IMG/VR virus record: IMGVR_UViG_3300042558_004148
Span: 143,416 to 207,415 of that record
DNA from: a virus
Length of the DNA stretch: 64,000 bases
Strand: one strand, 5' to 3'
Part shown: piece after piece, positions 32,875 through 41,461 of the stretch
Layout: every line of letters begins with the position of its first letter
How positions within the stretch are numbered: position 1 is the stretch's first letter
Program-made: the position numbers and the translations under genes
The notes under the pieces: generated by a model
Database searches by the model: none
Seen by the model: only the letters and a program-made list of their open reading frames with translations
What the model was told of the DNA's origin: nothing

Positions 32875-33882
32875 ATGAGAAAGATAATAGAAGATCTTAT
32901 ATTAACCAACAGAAGGATTAAAATAATAAAAAAGAAAGATATGCTAGAAAACAGATACCTATCAGATGATGAATTAAGACATCCCCATGAGGAGGAGGAG
33001 ACGGAAAAAATTAATTTTCATCAATGGTCAATAGTTGGCGATGGAAGCTTCTTACCTTCACCAGAAACTGTCAGAGCTCTAAAGCCTGGATTATATGAAC
33101 CCCAATATAATAACAGATCTGGTGAATGGGCGATAAGAAGACAGCAGATAAACACCGATGAGCTATACGAATTGCCAACTAAGGAGATTGCAGTAATTCT
33201 AAATGATCTTAAAAGCTTCTGGGAAAGAAGAGAGACATATTCTAAATATAAGCTGATGCACAAAAGAGGAATTCTTTTATATGGAGATCCTGGAGCGGGT
33301 AAATCAGGTATACTGCAGCTGTGTATGAAACACATCATCGAGGAGCTTAGCGGTTTAGTTATTAATATAAAAGACGAGGATACAGTTAGAGGTTATTTAG
33401 ATCTTGTCCCTAAATTAAGACAAATCGAACCAATCAGACCGATTGTAGTTATTATTGAGGATATTGATTCAATCGCAGGAGAAAGCAGCTACATCACTTC
33501 ACAGCTTCTTAATATGCTGGATGGTATTAAACAGATAGAAAATGTTGTTTATATTGCAACAACTAATTACCCAGAAAAATTGGAAGAGCGTATTACAAAT
33601 CGTCCATCAAGATTTGATAGAAGATATTATATTGCTCCACCAAGTAATGAGGTAAGAAAAGCATATCTGGAAAGAAAACTTGGTGAGGATGCTAAAGTTG
33701 ATATTGAGAGATGGGTTTCTGATACAGATGGAATGTCGATGTCACACCTTAAGGAGCTATTCATTTCAGTATTCCTTCTGGATGTAGCATATGACGATGC
33801 TATAGACCATCTTAAGGAGATGAAGAAAAAACCTAGAGGTAAAGGTCAGAAGAGCGTTGGTTTTGGTAATTCATCAAATTAA
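32875..33882 (+). CDS. AAA+ ATPase, BCS1/FtsH-type core
   Basis: The 335-residue protein carries one AAA+ module: Walker A GDPGAGKS (near 140), Walker B VVIIEDID, sensor-1 YIATTNYPEKL, and the arginine-finger region NRPSRFDRRYYI, followed by the lid helices. The N-terminal 110 residues are unrecognised and probably give specificity. A basic 22-residue start may be trimmed by initiating at ATG 32941. It could remodel a protein or nucleoprotein complex. Confidence 0.9.
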   Translation: MRKIIEDLILTNRRIKIIKKKDMLENRYLSDDELRHPHEEEETEKINFHQWSIVGDGSFLPSPETVRALKPGLYEPQYNNRSGEWAIRRQQINTDELYELPTKEIAVILNDLKSFWERRETYSKYKLMHKRGILLYGDPGAGKSGILQLCMKHIIEELSGLVINIKDEDTVRGYLDLVPKLRQIEPIRPIVVIIEDIDSIAGESSYITSQLLNMLDGIKQIENVVYIATTNYPEKLEERITNRPSRFDRRYYIAPPSNEVRKAYLERKLGEDAKVDIERWVSDTDGMSMSHLKELFISVFLLDVAYDDAIDHLKEMKKKPRGKGQKSVGFGNSSN

Positions 33883-33888
33883 TCTGAG

Positions 33889-34218
33889 ATGAGCGGGGGA
33901 GCATTTGATTATAATCAATATAAGATAGGCTATATAGCTGATCAGATAGAACATGAGATTGAAAGAAGCGGAAGACCTAAGACTCAGGAGGAGATAAAGG
34001 ACGATTTTAGAGATCCTAGTTGGTACGAAAAGTACCCGGAGGATCTAAACCATTACCAATATCCCGATGACGTCATAAACGAGTTTAAAAATGCCGTTAA
34101 AGCGCTTAGAATAGCGGAAGTCTATGCTCAAAGAGTTGATTGGCTGCTAAGCGGAGACGATGGAGAAGAAAGTTTTAGAACTAGACTTTATGAGGAGTTA
34201 AATAAATTAGAAAAATAG
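33889..34218 (+). CDS. phage hypothetical protein, MSGGAFDYxQ family
   Basis: A 109-residue protein beginning MSGGAFDYNQYKI, a conserved opening of a widespread family of small phage proteins without known function. The rest is acidic and helical (VINEFKNAVKALRIAEVYAQRVDWLLSGDD). It starts 6 bases after the ATPase gene. Confidence 0.75.
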   Translation: MSGGAFDYNQYKIGYIADQIEHEIERSGRPKTQEEIKDDFRDPSWYEKYPEDLNHYQYPDDVINEFKNAVKALRIAEVYAQRVDWLLSGDDGEESFRTRLYEELNKLEK

Positions 34219-34222
34219 AAAT

Positions 34223-34486
34223 ATGAAAAAAGTATTAGCAATCGCTTTAGTAGCTATCACATTAGCTTCATGCACAGAAAATGCTCGAGTAAAATCTTGG
34301 GGCGGAGAAGGTACAATCAATTTACCCAAAGGACAAAAATTAGTTACCATCACTTGGAAAGAAACTCAAGTTTGGTATTTAACACGTCCGATGAATTCAA
34401 CAGATAAAGCAGAAACTTACAAATTCCAGGAGGAATCAAGTCTTGGTGTAATGGAAGGAACATATAATATCGTTGAGACCAAATAA
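34223..34486 (+). CDS. small lipoprotein
   Basis: An 87-residue protein with a signal peptide and lipobox (MKKVLAIALVAITLASC, Cys 17). The mature part is a small beta domain (KLVTITWKETQVWYLTRPM). Codon use (few ATA Ile codons) differs from most neighbours and hints at recent transfer. Envelope-located; a superinfection-exclusion role is possible but not shown. Confidence 0.8.
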   Translation: MKKVLAIALVAITLASCTENARVKSWGGEGTINLPKGQKLVTITWKETQVWYLTRPMNSTDKAETYKFQEESSLGVMEGTYNIVETK

Positions 34487-34495
34487 ATTACTAAT

Positions 34496-34753
34496 ATGAA
34501 AACTCACACAAGGGGTAATATCATAGTGGAAGACATCAAGATTGGTGATATACACTATGAATATGAATACGGGGTAGGTATTAAATGTGAGGTGATAAGC
34601 TTGCCTGAATTGAATGCTGAGGGACAATATGAGTGGAAGAGCAAAAATATTAATAGTGGAAAAGTGATAGATTATTTAGTTGATCCTAAATACTCACATT
34701 ACTCGGCTAATCTATACGATTACGAGGCTTATAAAGTTAATACTTATCTATGA
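34496..34753 (+). CDS. small hypothetical protein
   Basis: An 85-residue beta-rich protein (IKIGDIHYEYEYGVGIKCEVISL). Its end overlaps the next start as ATGA. Unrecognised. Confidence 0.6.
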   Translation: MKTHTRGNIIVEDIKIGDIHYEYEYGVGIKCEVISLPELNAEGQYEWKSKNINSGKVIDYLVDPKYSHYSANLYDYEAYKVNTYL

Positions 34754-35385
34754 TGAAGAATAAAGGAATATTATGGAACAAGCACGGGTGGATAATTGAA
34801 TATACCACCTATGGAGGTCCTGGAAAGGAATCAATAAGATCCGTTGTTCTTATTGATTCAGACAAGTCAGATCATAGATTATTGGAATTGGAGGGCAAGG
34901 AAGTTTCATTCTACCACTTAAAGATTAATCCATTAGGAAGACAGGTAGATCCTTTTGATTTAACGCAGAATCAATCTGGATGCAAATGGGTTGCTAGAAT
35001 AGAATTTAGTGAAACCATCCCTGTCATTGATGAGCCGGTTAAGAATAAAAAATCCAGAGAATATATTCTATGTGCTGCGATCTGGTACAAAGACATTACT
35101 CTGAAAAAAGAAATTCCACAAGTTCTACCAAAGAATTGCGATAGAGGTTTGGTGGTGTTAGGGCATAGGCACGGACAGGCTATGTGGACCATGAGCTGTC
35201 TAACCGGACTAAGAAGTGTTGAAAATGCTGAAGATGGTGTTGGAGAACATGAGCAGGGATTCCTAACGAATACAAATAGATTTGTTGGACGTGAGGAAGC
35301 ACTGGAAATTGCGATTAGAGAAGATCAAGTTATGGATCACAATGAAATCAGAGGAGATAGATTATTCTCCGAGGACCTATATTAA
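34750..35385 (+). CDS. conserved phage protein ending LxSEDLY
   Basis: The 211-residue protein has an N-terminal beta domain and a C-terminal block (CAAIWYKD..., GLVVLGHRHGQAMW, EQGFLTNTNRFVGREEALEIA, GDRLFSEDLY) characteristic of a family of unknown function common in phages. The conserved RHG and Arg/Glu residues suggest a binding or catalytic site. Starts with an ATGA overlap. Confidence 0.75.
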   Translation: MMKNKGILWNKHGWIIEYTTYGGPGKESIRSVVLIDSDKSDHRLLELEGKEVSFYHLKINPLGRQVDPFDLTQNQSGCKWVARIEFSETIPVIDEPVKNKKSREYILCAAIWYKDITLKKEIPQVLPKNCDRGLVVLGHRHGQAMWTMSCLTGLRSVENAEDGVGEHEQGFLTNTNRFVGREEALEIAIREDQVMDHNEIRGDRLFSEDLY

Positions 35386-35396
35386 TATTAAATGTT

Positions 35397-35966
35397 ATGA
35401 AAATTTTGTTCCTGGATAATGACGGAGTAATATGTCTTCATAATAATTGGGGAGGCAGAACGAAAAAGTGGTCTAAATATAGATCGGCTAATCCTGAGAG
35501 TAGTCCAAATTTAAAAGATGCACCAGTCGAAATCCGTTTTGATGATTTTGATAAAAAAGCAATCAAGATTCTAAATGAGATACTTCAGGAGACCGGTGCT
35601 GAAATTGTTGTGAGCTCGGATTGGAAACTTCATGCAACACTAGAGGAGCTTGGTGATTACTATGAAGCACAGGGTATTATTAAAAGACCCATTGCAATTA
35701 CACCAAATTTGGATGAATTTGATCCAAATGCCAACGACCTGTTTGTGTGGAAATGGTGGTTGGAAAAAAAGAGAATATTGGAGATCCAGGAGTATCTTGA
35801 AAAAAATCCCGATATAACACATTGGGTTGCTATCGACGATCTTAATATGAGTCCAGGAGCAAACGGTGGATATGGGTTAGAAAACTTTGTTCTAACACCA
35901 AGATCGACTGAAGGAATTAAACAATTGGGAATTAAAGAAAAAATAAATAATTTTTTAACTAAATAA
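35397..35966 (+). CDS. HAD-like phosphatase, 'Swiss Army Knife' RNA-repair type
   Basis: The 189-residue protein has HAD motif I FLDNDGVI (D7, D9), motif II VVSSDWK, and motif IV AIDDLNM, with the overall look of the HAD domain found in Swiss Army Knife RNA-repair proteins (PF18143-like). Such domains are predicted to remove terminal phosphates from RNA ends. With the ligase at 57807 and kinase at 60013 this could supply the 3'-phosphatase activity that T4 fuses to its kinase. Assignment is from motif pattern. Confidence 0.75.
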   Translation: MKILFLDNDGVICLHNNWGGRTKKWSKYRSANPESSPNLKDAPVEIRFDDFDKKAIKILNEILQETGAEIVVSSDWKLHATLEELGDYYEAQGIIKRPIAITPNLDEFDPNANDLFVWKWWLEKKRILEIQEYLEKNPDITHWVAIDDLNMSPGANGGYGLENFVLTPRSTEGIKQLGIKEKINNFLTK

Positions 35967-35975
35967 TAATAAATA

Positions 35976-36716
35976 ATGATTAAATTTTTAAAAAGAGTCT
36001 TGAGACTCAATCGAGCATTGAAAGAAGAAAATGCTCTTTTTGGTACGCCTTCATCGAATGATGGACTAGACGAAACTTTCCTGTTTGACTTTAAAAATTA
36101 CAGCTCCGGATACAGAGGCGGAACCGGAATAAATACATTTCTGACCGTCGGATCATCCTTATCTAGTGATGATAGCAAAGACTCCGAACCTGTATCTAAG
36201 AAAATAGCAATGAAGCCAATTGATATCTTGGGTGAATTGGAAACTATACCAACTCCTTGGACTATGGCTAATCTAGATGACAAAATCGAAGTTCTTAAAT
36301 ACAAGAGAGATTTGATCACTCAAAAGTATTCACGCAGAGAAGTAGAAGCTCTAATCGAAAGACTAGAAAACCGTAAGAAGTATGACAAATTCCACGCTTT
36401 TTTCAACGGTTTTCAAAACACTACTGACGAGAAGATTGATGTCTTACTAGAAAAGTATGATGTAGTCATGAACACTTCGGATCTATTTGTCCCAGAATTT
36501 CCAGATGATGCTATACAGACCATGAAAAGCTACACTGATAATATGATGAAGCTTTGTAAAAAGAAGCCAGTATTCTATGTTATTGCTGAACCTGATAAAT
36601 TTAGAAAAGCATATGAAAAAAGGGATCCTATTTTATTAGTACAGAGTCCATTTGGATTTTATTGGCAAATTTTGGGTGCCTGGGATAAAGAAATGATGCT
36701 TTTGAGCGAACTGTAA
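35976..36716 (+). CDS. hypothetical protein
   Basis: A 246-residue protein with a basic start, a Ser/Asp-rich disordered linker (about 40-70), then a helical region (KYSRREVEALIERLENRKKYDKF) and an alpha/beta C-terminal domain. Unrecognised. It starts 9 bases after the HAD gene and ends 23 bases before the next ATG. Confidence 0.65.
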   Translation: MIKFLKRVLRLNRALKEENALFGTPSSNDGLDETFLFDFKNYSSGYRGGTGINTFLTVGSSLSSDDSKDSEPVSKKIAMKPIDILGELETIPTPWTMANLDDKIEVLKYKRDLITQKYSRREVEALIERLENRKKYDKFHAFFNGFQNTTDEKIDVLLEKYDVVMNTSDLFVPEFPDDAIQTMKSYTDNMMKLCKKKPVFYVIAEPDKFRKAYEKRDPILLVQSPFGFYWQILGAWDKEMMLLSEL

Positions 36717-36727
36717 TTAAATAAACT

Positions 36728-36735
36728 GATATATA
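36728..36735 (+). promoter_or_regulatory. putative late promoter element GATATATA, leaderless spacing
   Basis: GATATATA ends only 4 bases before the ATG at 36740. If it acts like the T4 late -10 box, transcription would begin at or next to the start codon. Confidence 0.5.
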
Positions 36736-36739
36736 CTGC

Positions 36740-38149
36740 ATGGAAAAAGTATATAATTTTAATCAGTTTTCAAAACTGTACGAATCGCAATCTTCTAATT
36801 TACAAAATATTATAATTGGAGATTCTCTAACCCCGCTAATTGCTAAGAATTCTATTGATGTGGATATTTTAGGTCCGGTTGGATCTGAAGCTAACTTATG
36901 GAAATCCGGTGTTAATACAGAATGGCTTAAAAAAGCTGTTGCTAAATTTCCAACAACACAATCCATCAAGAATGTAGTAATAAAAATTGGTACTAATAGC
37001 GGATTTAGTATCAGGGATGACGTGAGAGGTCTATTTATAGAGCTAAGAAGGGCATTCCCAGAAGCCAAATTCTTTGTGGTACAGGGATCTTGGGGATGGG
37101 GGAATAACAAGAATGTTACTGCTGCCAAAGTGAAAGCTTATTATGAGCTTTTCTCTAAAGAGGGAGCAACGGTAATAGAACCGCCAGTTGGATATTCACC
37201 AACATCTGCAAAGGCACATAGTGAAACTCAAGCAATTAAGGAGATCGGTAAGAATTTAGACCTTGCTATACAGGAGAGTGTAAATAATTCAATTTTGGAA
37301 ACCCCGACACTGACAGATTCAGAGATAATTGTAAGAAAGGGTGATCCATATAAATATAAGGTTGTTAATGATCATTGGTTAGCTAAGAGAGACGACCAGT
37401 CAAGATGGTATGAAATTACAGGTAAGGATTTCAAACCAGGATTTCAGGTATCCATAAATATTCTAGATTCAGAAAATCCAACGCTTAGATCAAACGTTGC
37501 ACCAAAGAGAGAAAATAGAATTAAATCAGGAGAGGTTAACAAGGATATTGAAACTGACGAAACATTTCTACCACTAGGTCTCGGTGCTGATCCAGAAAAG
37601 ATAGATCCTAGAATTGCAGAAAAATATAATTTCCATATAATCCCGGACGGTAAAAAAACTAATTACAGGAGTGCTCAGTTTCCTCTTGATATCATGAGGA
37701 ACGTTTATACTAAATATAACGTTAAAAACGTAATTAGGTTAAATGATGATGGGAAGGATGGTAAACATCTACCTCTTCAGAGATCAGTTTCAATAGAAAA
37801 AGAGATGGAATTATGCAAAGAAATAGGATGCGATTTCTATAAGCTCTCGCCAACGGAAGATCAGGATAAGATAAATGAATTATTATCCAAGGGAAACACA
37901 CTAATACATTGTGCACATGGATCTGATAGAACTGGAGGATCTGTTGGGGGATATCTATATAAAACTAAATTAAATCCAGAATTATCTACCACTGAAAATA
38001 TATGGAAATATACAACCCAATATAATGATTGGAATAGCATCGTTACTAAGAATCCGGATGATTTTTTGGATGATGTTTATTTGAAACAAGCTCAGAAATT
38101 CGGAGTAAAAGATATAGAGGATGCAAAAAGACTCGCTAAACTAAATTAA
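36740..38149 (+). CDS. SGNH hydrolase-like domain fused to dual-specificity/tyrosine phosphatase, N-terminal FxxF motif
   Basis: The 469-residue protein starts MEKVYNFNQFSKLYES, an FxxF terminal motif. Residues 21-180 match an SGNH/GDSL hydrolase: IIIGDSLTP (S29), IKIGTNSG (G84, N86), VVQGSWGWG, and a late His candidate. A linker domain follows, then from about 300 a phosphatase of the DSP/PTP class with the signature HCAHGSDRTG (H390, C391, R397). The phosphatase signature is complete, so protein (or inositol/RNA) phosphate removal is likely. The motif and promoter suggest packaging in the head and injection. Confidence 0.85.
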   Translation: MEKVYNFNQFSKLYESQSSNLQNIIIGDSLTPLIAKNSIDVDILGPVGSEANLWKSGVNTEWLKKAVAKFPTTQSIKNVVIKIGTNSGFSIRDDVRGLFIELRRAFPEAKFFVVQGSWGWGNNKNVTAAKVKAYYELFSKEGATVIEPPVGYSPTSAKAHSETQAIKEIGKNLDLAIQESVNNSILETPTLTDSEIIVRKGDPYKYKVVNDHWLAKRDDQSRWYEITGKDFKPGFQVSINILDSENPTLRSNVAPKRENRIKSGEVNKDIETDETFLPLGLGADPEKIDPRIAEKYNFHIIPDGKKTNYRSAQFPLDIMRNVYTKYNVKNVIRLNDDGKDGKHLPLQRSVSIEKEMELCKEIGCDFYKLSPTEDQDKINELLSKGNTLIHCAHGSDRTGGSVGGYLYKTKLNPELSTTENIWKYTTQYNDWNSIVTKNPDDFLDDVYLKQAQKFGVKDIEDAKRLAKLN

Positions 38150-38154
38150 TAAAT

Positions 38155-38442
38155 ATGAAATTAGAAGTAATTGATTTTTATGCTGAATGGTGTGGACCAT
38201 GTAAAGCAATGGCTCCAGCTTTCGAGAGCTTAAAAAGTGAATATCCGGAAGGAAATGATAGTGGTGTAGTTATTACTAAGCTTAATGTTGATGAACATCA
38301 GGAAGTTGCTCAGAAATACTCCGTTAGAAATATACCAACCTTGGTTTACCTTAAAGATGGTGTTGAGGTACATCGAGTATCGGGAATGCAAACTAAATCT
38401 GCTATGGATACAAAAATCAAAGAGATTTTAGCGGAAGCTTAA
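38155..38442 (+). CDS. trxA: thioredoxin
   Basis: The 95-residue protein has the redox site EWCGPCKAM (C13, C16), the cis-proline loop NIPTLVYLKDG, and the full thioredoxin fold length. It can reduce disulfides, supply ribonucleotide reductase or act as a polymerase processivity factor as T7 does with the host protein. Its gene follows the phosphatase fusion by 5 bases and ends at a strong terminator. Confidence 0.95.
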   Translation: MKLEVIDFYAEWCGPCKAMAPAFESLKSEYPEGNDSGVVITKLNVDEHQEVAQKYSVRNIPTLVYLKDGVEVHRVSGMQTKSAMDTKIKEILAEA

Positions 38443-38460
38443 TATTTTCAAATATCAAAT

Positions 38461-38491
38461 AAAAAGGACACTAATATTAGTGTCCTTTTTT
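38461..38491. terminator. bidirectional terminator between trx and minus-strand cluster
   Basis: GGACACTAAT/ATTAGTGTCC is a perfect 20-base palindrome flanked by A and T runs, suiting both converging transcripts. Confidence 0.9.
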
Positions 38492-38506
38492 GTATCCGGC
38501 ATTTAA

Positions 38507-38647
38507 TTACCTTCCCTGACCTTTATAAGCTTTCTTATAATTCTTGGAGCTCTTATTTTTGGAAGTACCGCTCTTAGAGTGTCTGTCACAAGATGTGTTT
38601 GTTTTTTTAACAAACGAAACTGCTGATTGTGTTTTTGCCTTTGCCAT
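38507..38647 (-). CDS. small basic protein (46 aa)
   Basis: On the minus strand ATG 38647 to TAA 38507 encodes a Lys/Ser/Thr-rich peptide ending NYKKAYKGQGR. A late-type TATATA element reads on its strand at about 38675-38683. It could be a nucleic-acid-binding or internal head peptide. Confidence 0.5.
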   Translation of the reverse strand: MAKAKTQSAVSFVKKTNTSCDRHSKSGTSKNKSSKNYKKAYKGQGR

Positions 38648-38701
38648 TACGGGTTAATATTTTTTGAATTTTATCTATATATTTTTTTGATATAAAGTTT
38701 T

Positions 38702-39274
38702 TTAACTCTTTCTCCTAAAATTCATACTGATTACAATACGTTGTTCATTGCTGAAATTCTTTGTGACGTAATGCGGCAGGGTGCTATCAAACATCGCAAA
38801 TTTACCGGCTTCAGCTACAATCTCTTTATGACATGTTCTGTATGGGTTAATCTGATATTGAAATACTAGATTTCCACTGTCTTTGGGAACCTGAATCCAA
38901 ATAGCAGCACTTACGTGAGCTCCTCCCTCATAGTTATCCTGTGTCTCGTGGGAATGCAGATTTGTAGATTCATTGTGATTGTGGATAACAGCCCAGAATG
39001 CGGAATTTGGATCCTGACCCTCCTGATTTTGCCAACAAAGTTCTATTTCCTCTCCAAACGAAGAAAACCACTCGTTACAGAGGACTTGTACTATCCCCTG
39101 TACCTGTGGTGTAAAATTTATTCTGATATCCTCATACCTTATATTAGTAATATCCTTTGACATGTTTCTCCCCTCTTTATGGTTTGATAATATCATTTCT
39201 ACGAGGGGATTTAGATCCTCTTGTAAATGGCCTATAAGATATTCAGTTTTTGTAAGAGTAATTACTTCTGACAT
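38702..39274 (-). CDS. 2-oxoglutarate/Fe(II) oxygenase family protein
   Basis: The 190-residue protein has the double-stranded beta helix signature of a 2OG-Fe(II) dioxygenase: HNHNESTNLHSHE (metal-binding H-x-D/E-type region), GAHVSAAIWIQVPKDSGNLVF, and the distal FDSTLPHYVTKN...RIVISMNF with His and the 2OG-binding Arg. Hydroxylation of a protein or nucleotide is expected. T4-type cyanophages and others also carry such enzymes. It overlaps closely with the neighbouring gene (3 bases gap). Confidence 0.85.
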   Translation of the reverse strand: MSEVITLTKTEYLIGHLQEDLNPLVEMILSNHKEGRNMSKDITNIRYEDIRINFTPQVQGIVQVLCNEWFSSFGEEIELCWQNQEGQDPNSAFWAVIHNHNESTNLHSHETQDNYEGGAHVSAAIWIQVPKDSGNLVFQYQINPYRTCHKEIVAEAGKFAMFDSTLPHYVTKNFSNEQRIVISMNFRRKS

Positions 39275-39277
39275 AGA

Positions 39278-40180
39278 TTACCATTTAAAAGCTTTCTTGA
39301 ATCCTTTATCTATTTGGTTTCCTGCGTCTTTAAATGCATTATCAGCTTCTCTTGCTAATCTCTCGGTTTCTCTGGCTGCAGCATCAGCTTCTTCCTGAGC
39401 AGCTCTAGCTTGTCTGTCAAATTCTTCCTGAGCTTCTCTAGCTAATCTTTCAGTTTCTCTTTGAGCTTCTGCAGCTTGTTCTGCTAATACCCTATCAGCC
39501 TCATCAGCTAATCTTTTTGCTTCTGCAGCTTGTTCTTCAGCTAATTTTTGTGCTGCAGCGGCATCTTCTGCTATTTGATTTGTATCAATACTAACGCTTA
39601 GGTCAACATCAACACCAAGTAGTACTGCTACTTCACCGCTAACTCCGATTGTTGCAACTCCATCAACATAAGTAGCTTCGCCACCTCCACCGATTCCAAC
39701 TTGTTCACCAACTGATACTCCTGCACCGGCTGTAACTGAACCTTCTCTTAAATCTAATGTTCCTTCTCCATCTACACCAGCCGCTGATCCCGCTGATACG
39801 CTTCCATTTGCTACTACACCTTCATCACCTGCTCTTACTTCAAGTTCAGCTTCGTTTCCTGTTTTAACATAAGCATCTACTGTACCACTAGCACCAAATC
39901 CTTCAGCATTAGCTTGACCATCTACTGTAATATGAGCTTCAGTCGTATCTGAATAACTTGCTTCCACATAAACGTTATTACCATCTAAACCACCCTCAAC
40001 AGATGCTTCAGTTCCGGTTTTAACAGATGCTTCAATACCGATTGAGGCATTTTCATCTCCTGTTGATACTCCTGCAGATGCAGTTGTTGTAGTATCAATC
40101 GATGCACCGCCTGAAGTTCCATCTGAGTGGGTTTCAGCCGATTGATTGTTTTCAAAATTTGTGTTTGTTTCTGTTGACAT
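39278..40180 (-). CDS. repeat protein: Gly/Thr-rich beta part and LEA-like coiled coil
   Basis: The 300-residue protein has an N-terminal half of short Gly/Val/Thr-rich repeats (about 1-195), then about 85 residues of Ala/Glu/Arg repeats (AEEQAAEAKRLADEADRVLAEQ pattern, 11-residue periodicity) and a short aromatic end FKKAFKW. The first half resembles beta-solenoid or YadA-like fibres; the second resembles late-embryogenesis-abundant or trimeric coiled coils. GCT/GTT-rich codons suggest high expression. A virion fibre or abundant structural role is inferred. Confidence 0.7.
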   Translation of the reverse strand: MSTETNTNFENNQSAETHSDGTSGGASIDTTTTASAGVSTGDENASIGIEASVKTGTEASVEGGLDGNNVYVEASYSDTTEAHITVDGQANAEGFGASGTVDAYVKTGNEAELEVRAGDEGVVANGSVSAGSAAGVDGEGTLDLREGSVTAGAGVSVGEQVGIGGGGEATYVDGVATIGVSGEVAVLLGVDVDLSVSIDTNQIAEDAAAAQKLAEEQAAEAKRLADEADRVLAEQAAEAQRETERLAREAQEEFDRQARAAQEEADAAARETERLAREADNAFKDAGNQIDKGFKKAFKW

Positions 40181-40196
40181 AATTTATTTTTTATTT

Positions 40197-40487
40197 TTAT
40201 TTTAATTCGTTTATTGCATCCTCAGCATACTTGTCCCTCTGGTCCTCCAGATATTTAATCCTGTCTAGCATAATGGATTTATCCTCCTTGTTAGTCTGTT
40301 CAATATAGGCTTTCTGCTCTTCATATAATTTCTGCCAATATGCTACTCGCTCTTCCATCATTCTACCTTGATACCAAATAACACCTATCATGAGTACTAT
40401 GGTAAATGATTGTTCTTTTAGTTTAGATAGAAATACGTCGGCGAATCCTGATATATTCGAATTGCCATTTGTTTCTTTTGCTTCCAT
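40197..40487 (-). CDS. membrane protein with coiled coil, candidate holin/spanin-like
   Basis: The 96-residue protein has one membrane helix (FTIVLMIGVIWYQG, about 28-41) followed by a charged coiled coil (EERVAYWQKLYEEQKAYIEQ). It lies downstream of the endolysin, separated by a terminator, so a lysis accessory role is plausible. An AATATATAATTTT element on its strand (near 40515-40523) could be its promoter. Confidence 0.6.
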   Translation of the reverse strand: MEAKETNGNSNISGFADVFLSKLKEQSFTIVLMIGVIWYQGRMMEERVAYWQKLYEEQKAYIEQTNKEDKSIMLDRIKYLEDQRDKYAEDAINELK

Positions 40488-40533
40488 ATTCTTAATATTT
40501 TAGATATTTGAAAATTATATATTATAATAAGTA

Positions 40534-40561
40534 AAAAGGCCCGGGGATAACCGAGCCTTTT
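40534..40561 (-). terminator. terminator after endolysin gene
   Basis: AAAAGGC and GCCTTTT flank an inner CGG/CCG pair around GGATAA; read on the minus strand it lies just beyond the endolysin stop. Confidence 0.8.
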
Positions 40562-40581
40562 GGTGTTATTTGTTATTCAAA

Positions 40582-41403
40582 TTATTTTAAAAGAGAATAA
40601 TACTCTTTGAAGTGCTTAATTCTATCAGCTAAGCCAATTGTACCTCCATTAACTCTTTTAGTAACTGAGGTAACAACAGCATCAGTAGCTCCTTGATCAC
40701 AAATAGACCAAAGTTTATTGTTGTTGAAGAACCAAGCTGCAGAAGCCAATGGATATTTAGTTGAAACTAAATCTGGATTTGCTAAGATATCATCATCAAC
40801 GAATTTATCGAATGAAGTGTAATTAGCTTTACCTGTTAATTGGATATAACCTCTACCTCTAAATTTAAAACCTTCTTTAGAAGCTTCGTCACCGTTACCC
40901 ATTCTTCCACCATAAACTCTTGCAGCAATCTTTTCAGGTTGTCTTGCATAAGATTCATTAAGTGTACCTGGGAAATATTTTGGAAAAATCTTTTTAAGAC
41001 CATCCGCAGAGTAGTTAAGGTTTTCACTAACTGCTTTAAATCCGCCAGATTCATGACCACACTGAGCTAAAAAGTGAGCAAGTCTTAGTACATTACTAAT
41101 CCCAAATTTTGAAGCAGTAGCAGGAATTTGTGCAATAACTGCATCAGGAATATGACCTTTAAGAGCTGCCAATTTAAAATCAGAAGCAGGTATAGCAACT
41201 GGAGCAGCAGCAACTGGAGCAGCACCAAATAATTTAGTCCATGTTCCATCACCAACAACGCCATCAGCAGTTAATCCATTAGCTGCTTGCCATGCTTTAA
41301 CCTTAGCTTCAGTACCCGGACCGAAAGCTCCATCAGCAGCTAATCCTAATTTAGCTTGGAGTTTTTTTACGTCTTCTCCTTTAGACCCATTCTTTAATAA
41401 CAT
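40582..41403 (-). CDS. endolysin: peptidoglycan-binding domain plus GH19 chitinase-like lysozyme
   Basis: The 273-residue protein begins with a PG_binding_1 domain (LKNGSKGEDVKKLQAKLGL, residues 1-60), a linker of Ala/Pro, then a GH19 catalytic domain with AHFLAQCGHESGGF (catalytic Glu at about 118), KFRGRGYIQLTGKANY and AAWFFNNNKLW. It hydrolyses the sugar backbone of peptidoglycan at lysis. A GAATATATAA element (41424-41433 minus) gives it a late-type promoter. Confidence 0.95.
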   Translation of the reverse strand: MLLKNGSKGEDVKKLQAKLGLAADGAFGPGTEAKVKAWQAANGLTADGVVGDGTWTKLFGAAPVAAAPVAIPASDFKLAALKGHIPDAVIAQIPATASKFGISNVLRLAHFLAQCGHESGGFKAVSENLNYSADGLKKIFPKYFPGTLNESYARQPEKIAARVYGGRMGNGDEASKEGFKFRGRGYIQLTGKANYTSFDKFVDDDILANPDLVSTKYPLASAAWFFNNNKLWSICDQGATDAVVTSVTKRVNGGTIGLADRIKHFKEYYSLLK

Positions 41404-41461
41404 ATTAGTTTTGGTTTTTTATTTTATATATTCCCATAACCAAAAAAAATACGTACATTTT

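Noticed and set aside
39278-40180. Repeats in the coiled-coil gene as a CRISPR array
   Set aside because: They are in-frame protein repeats of variable sequence without constant direct repeats and unique spacers.
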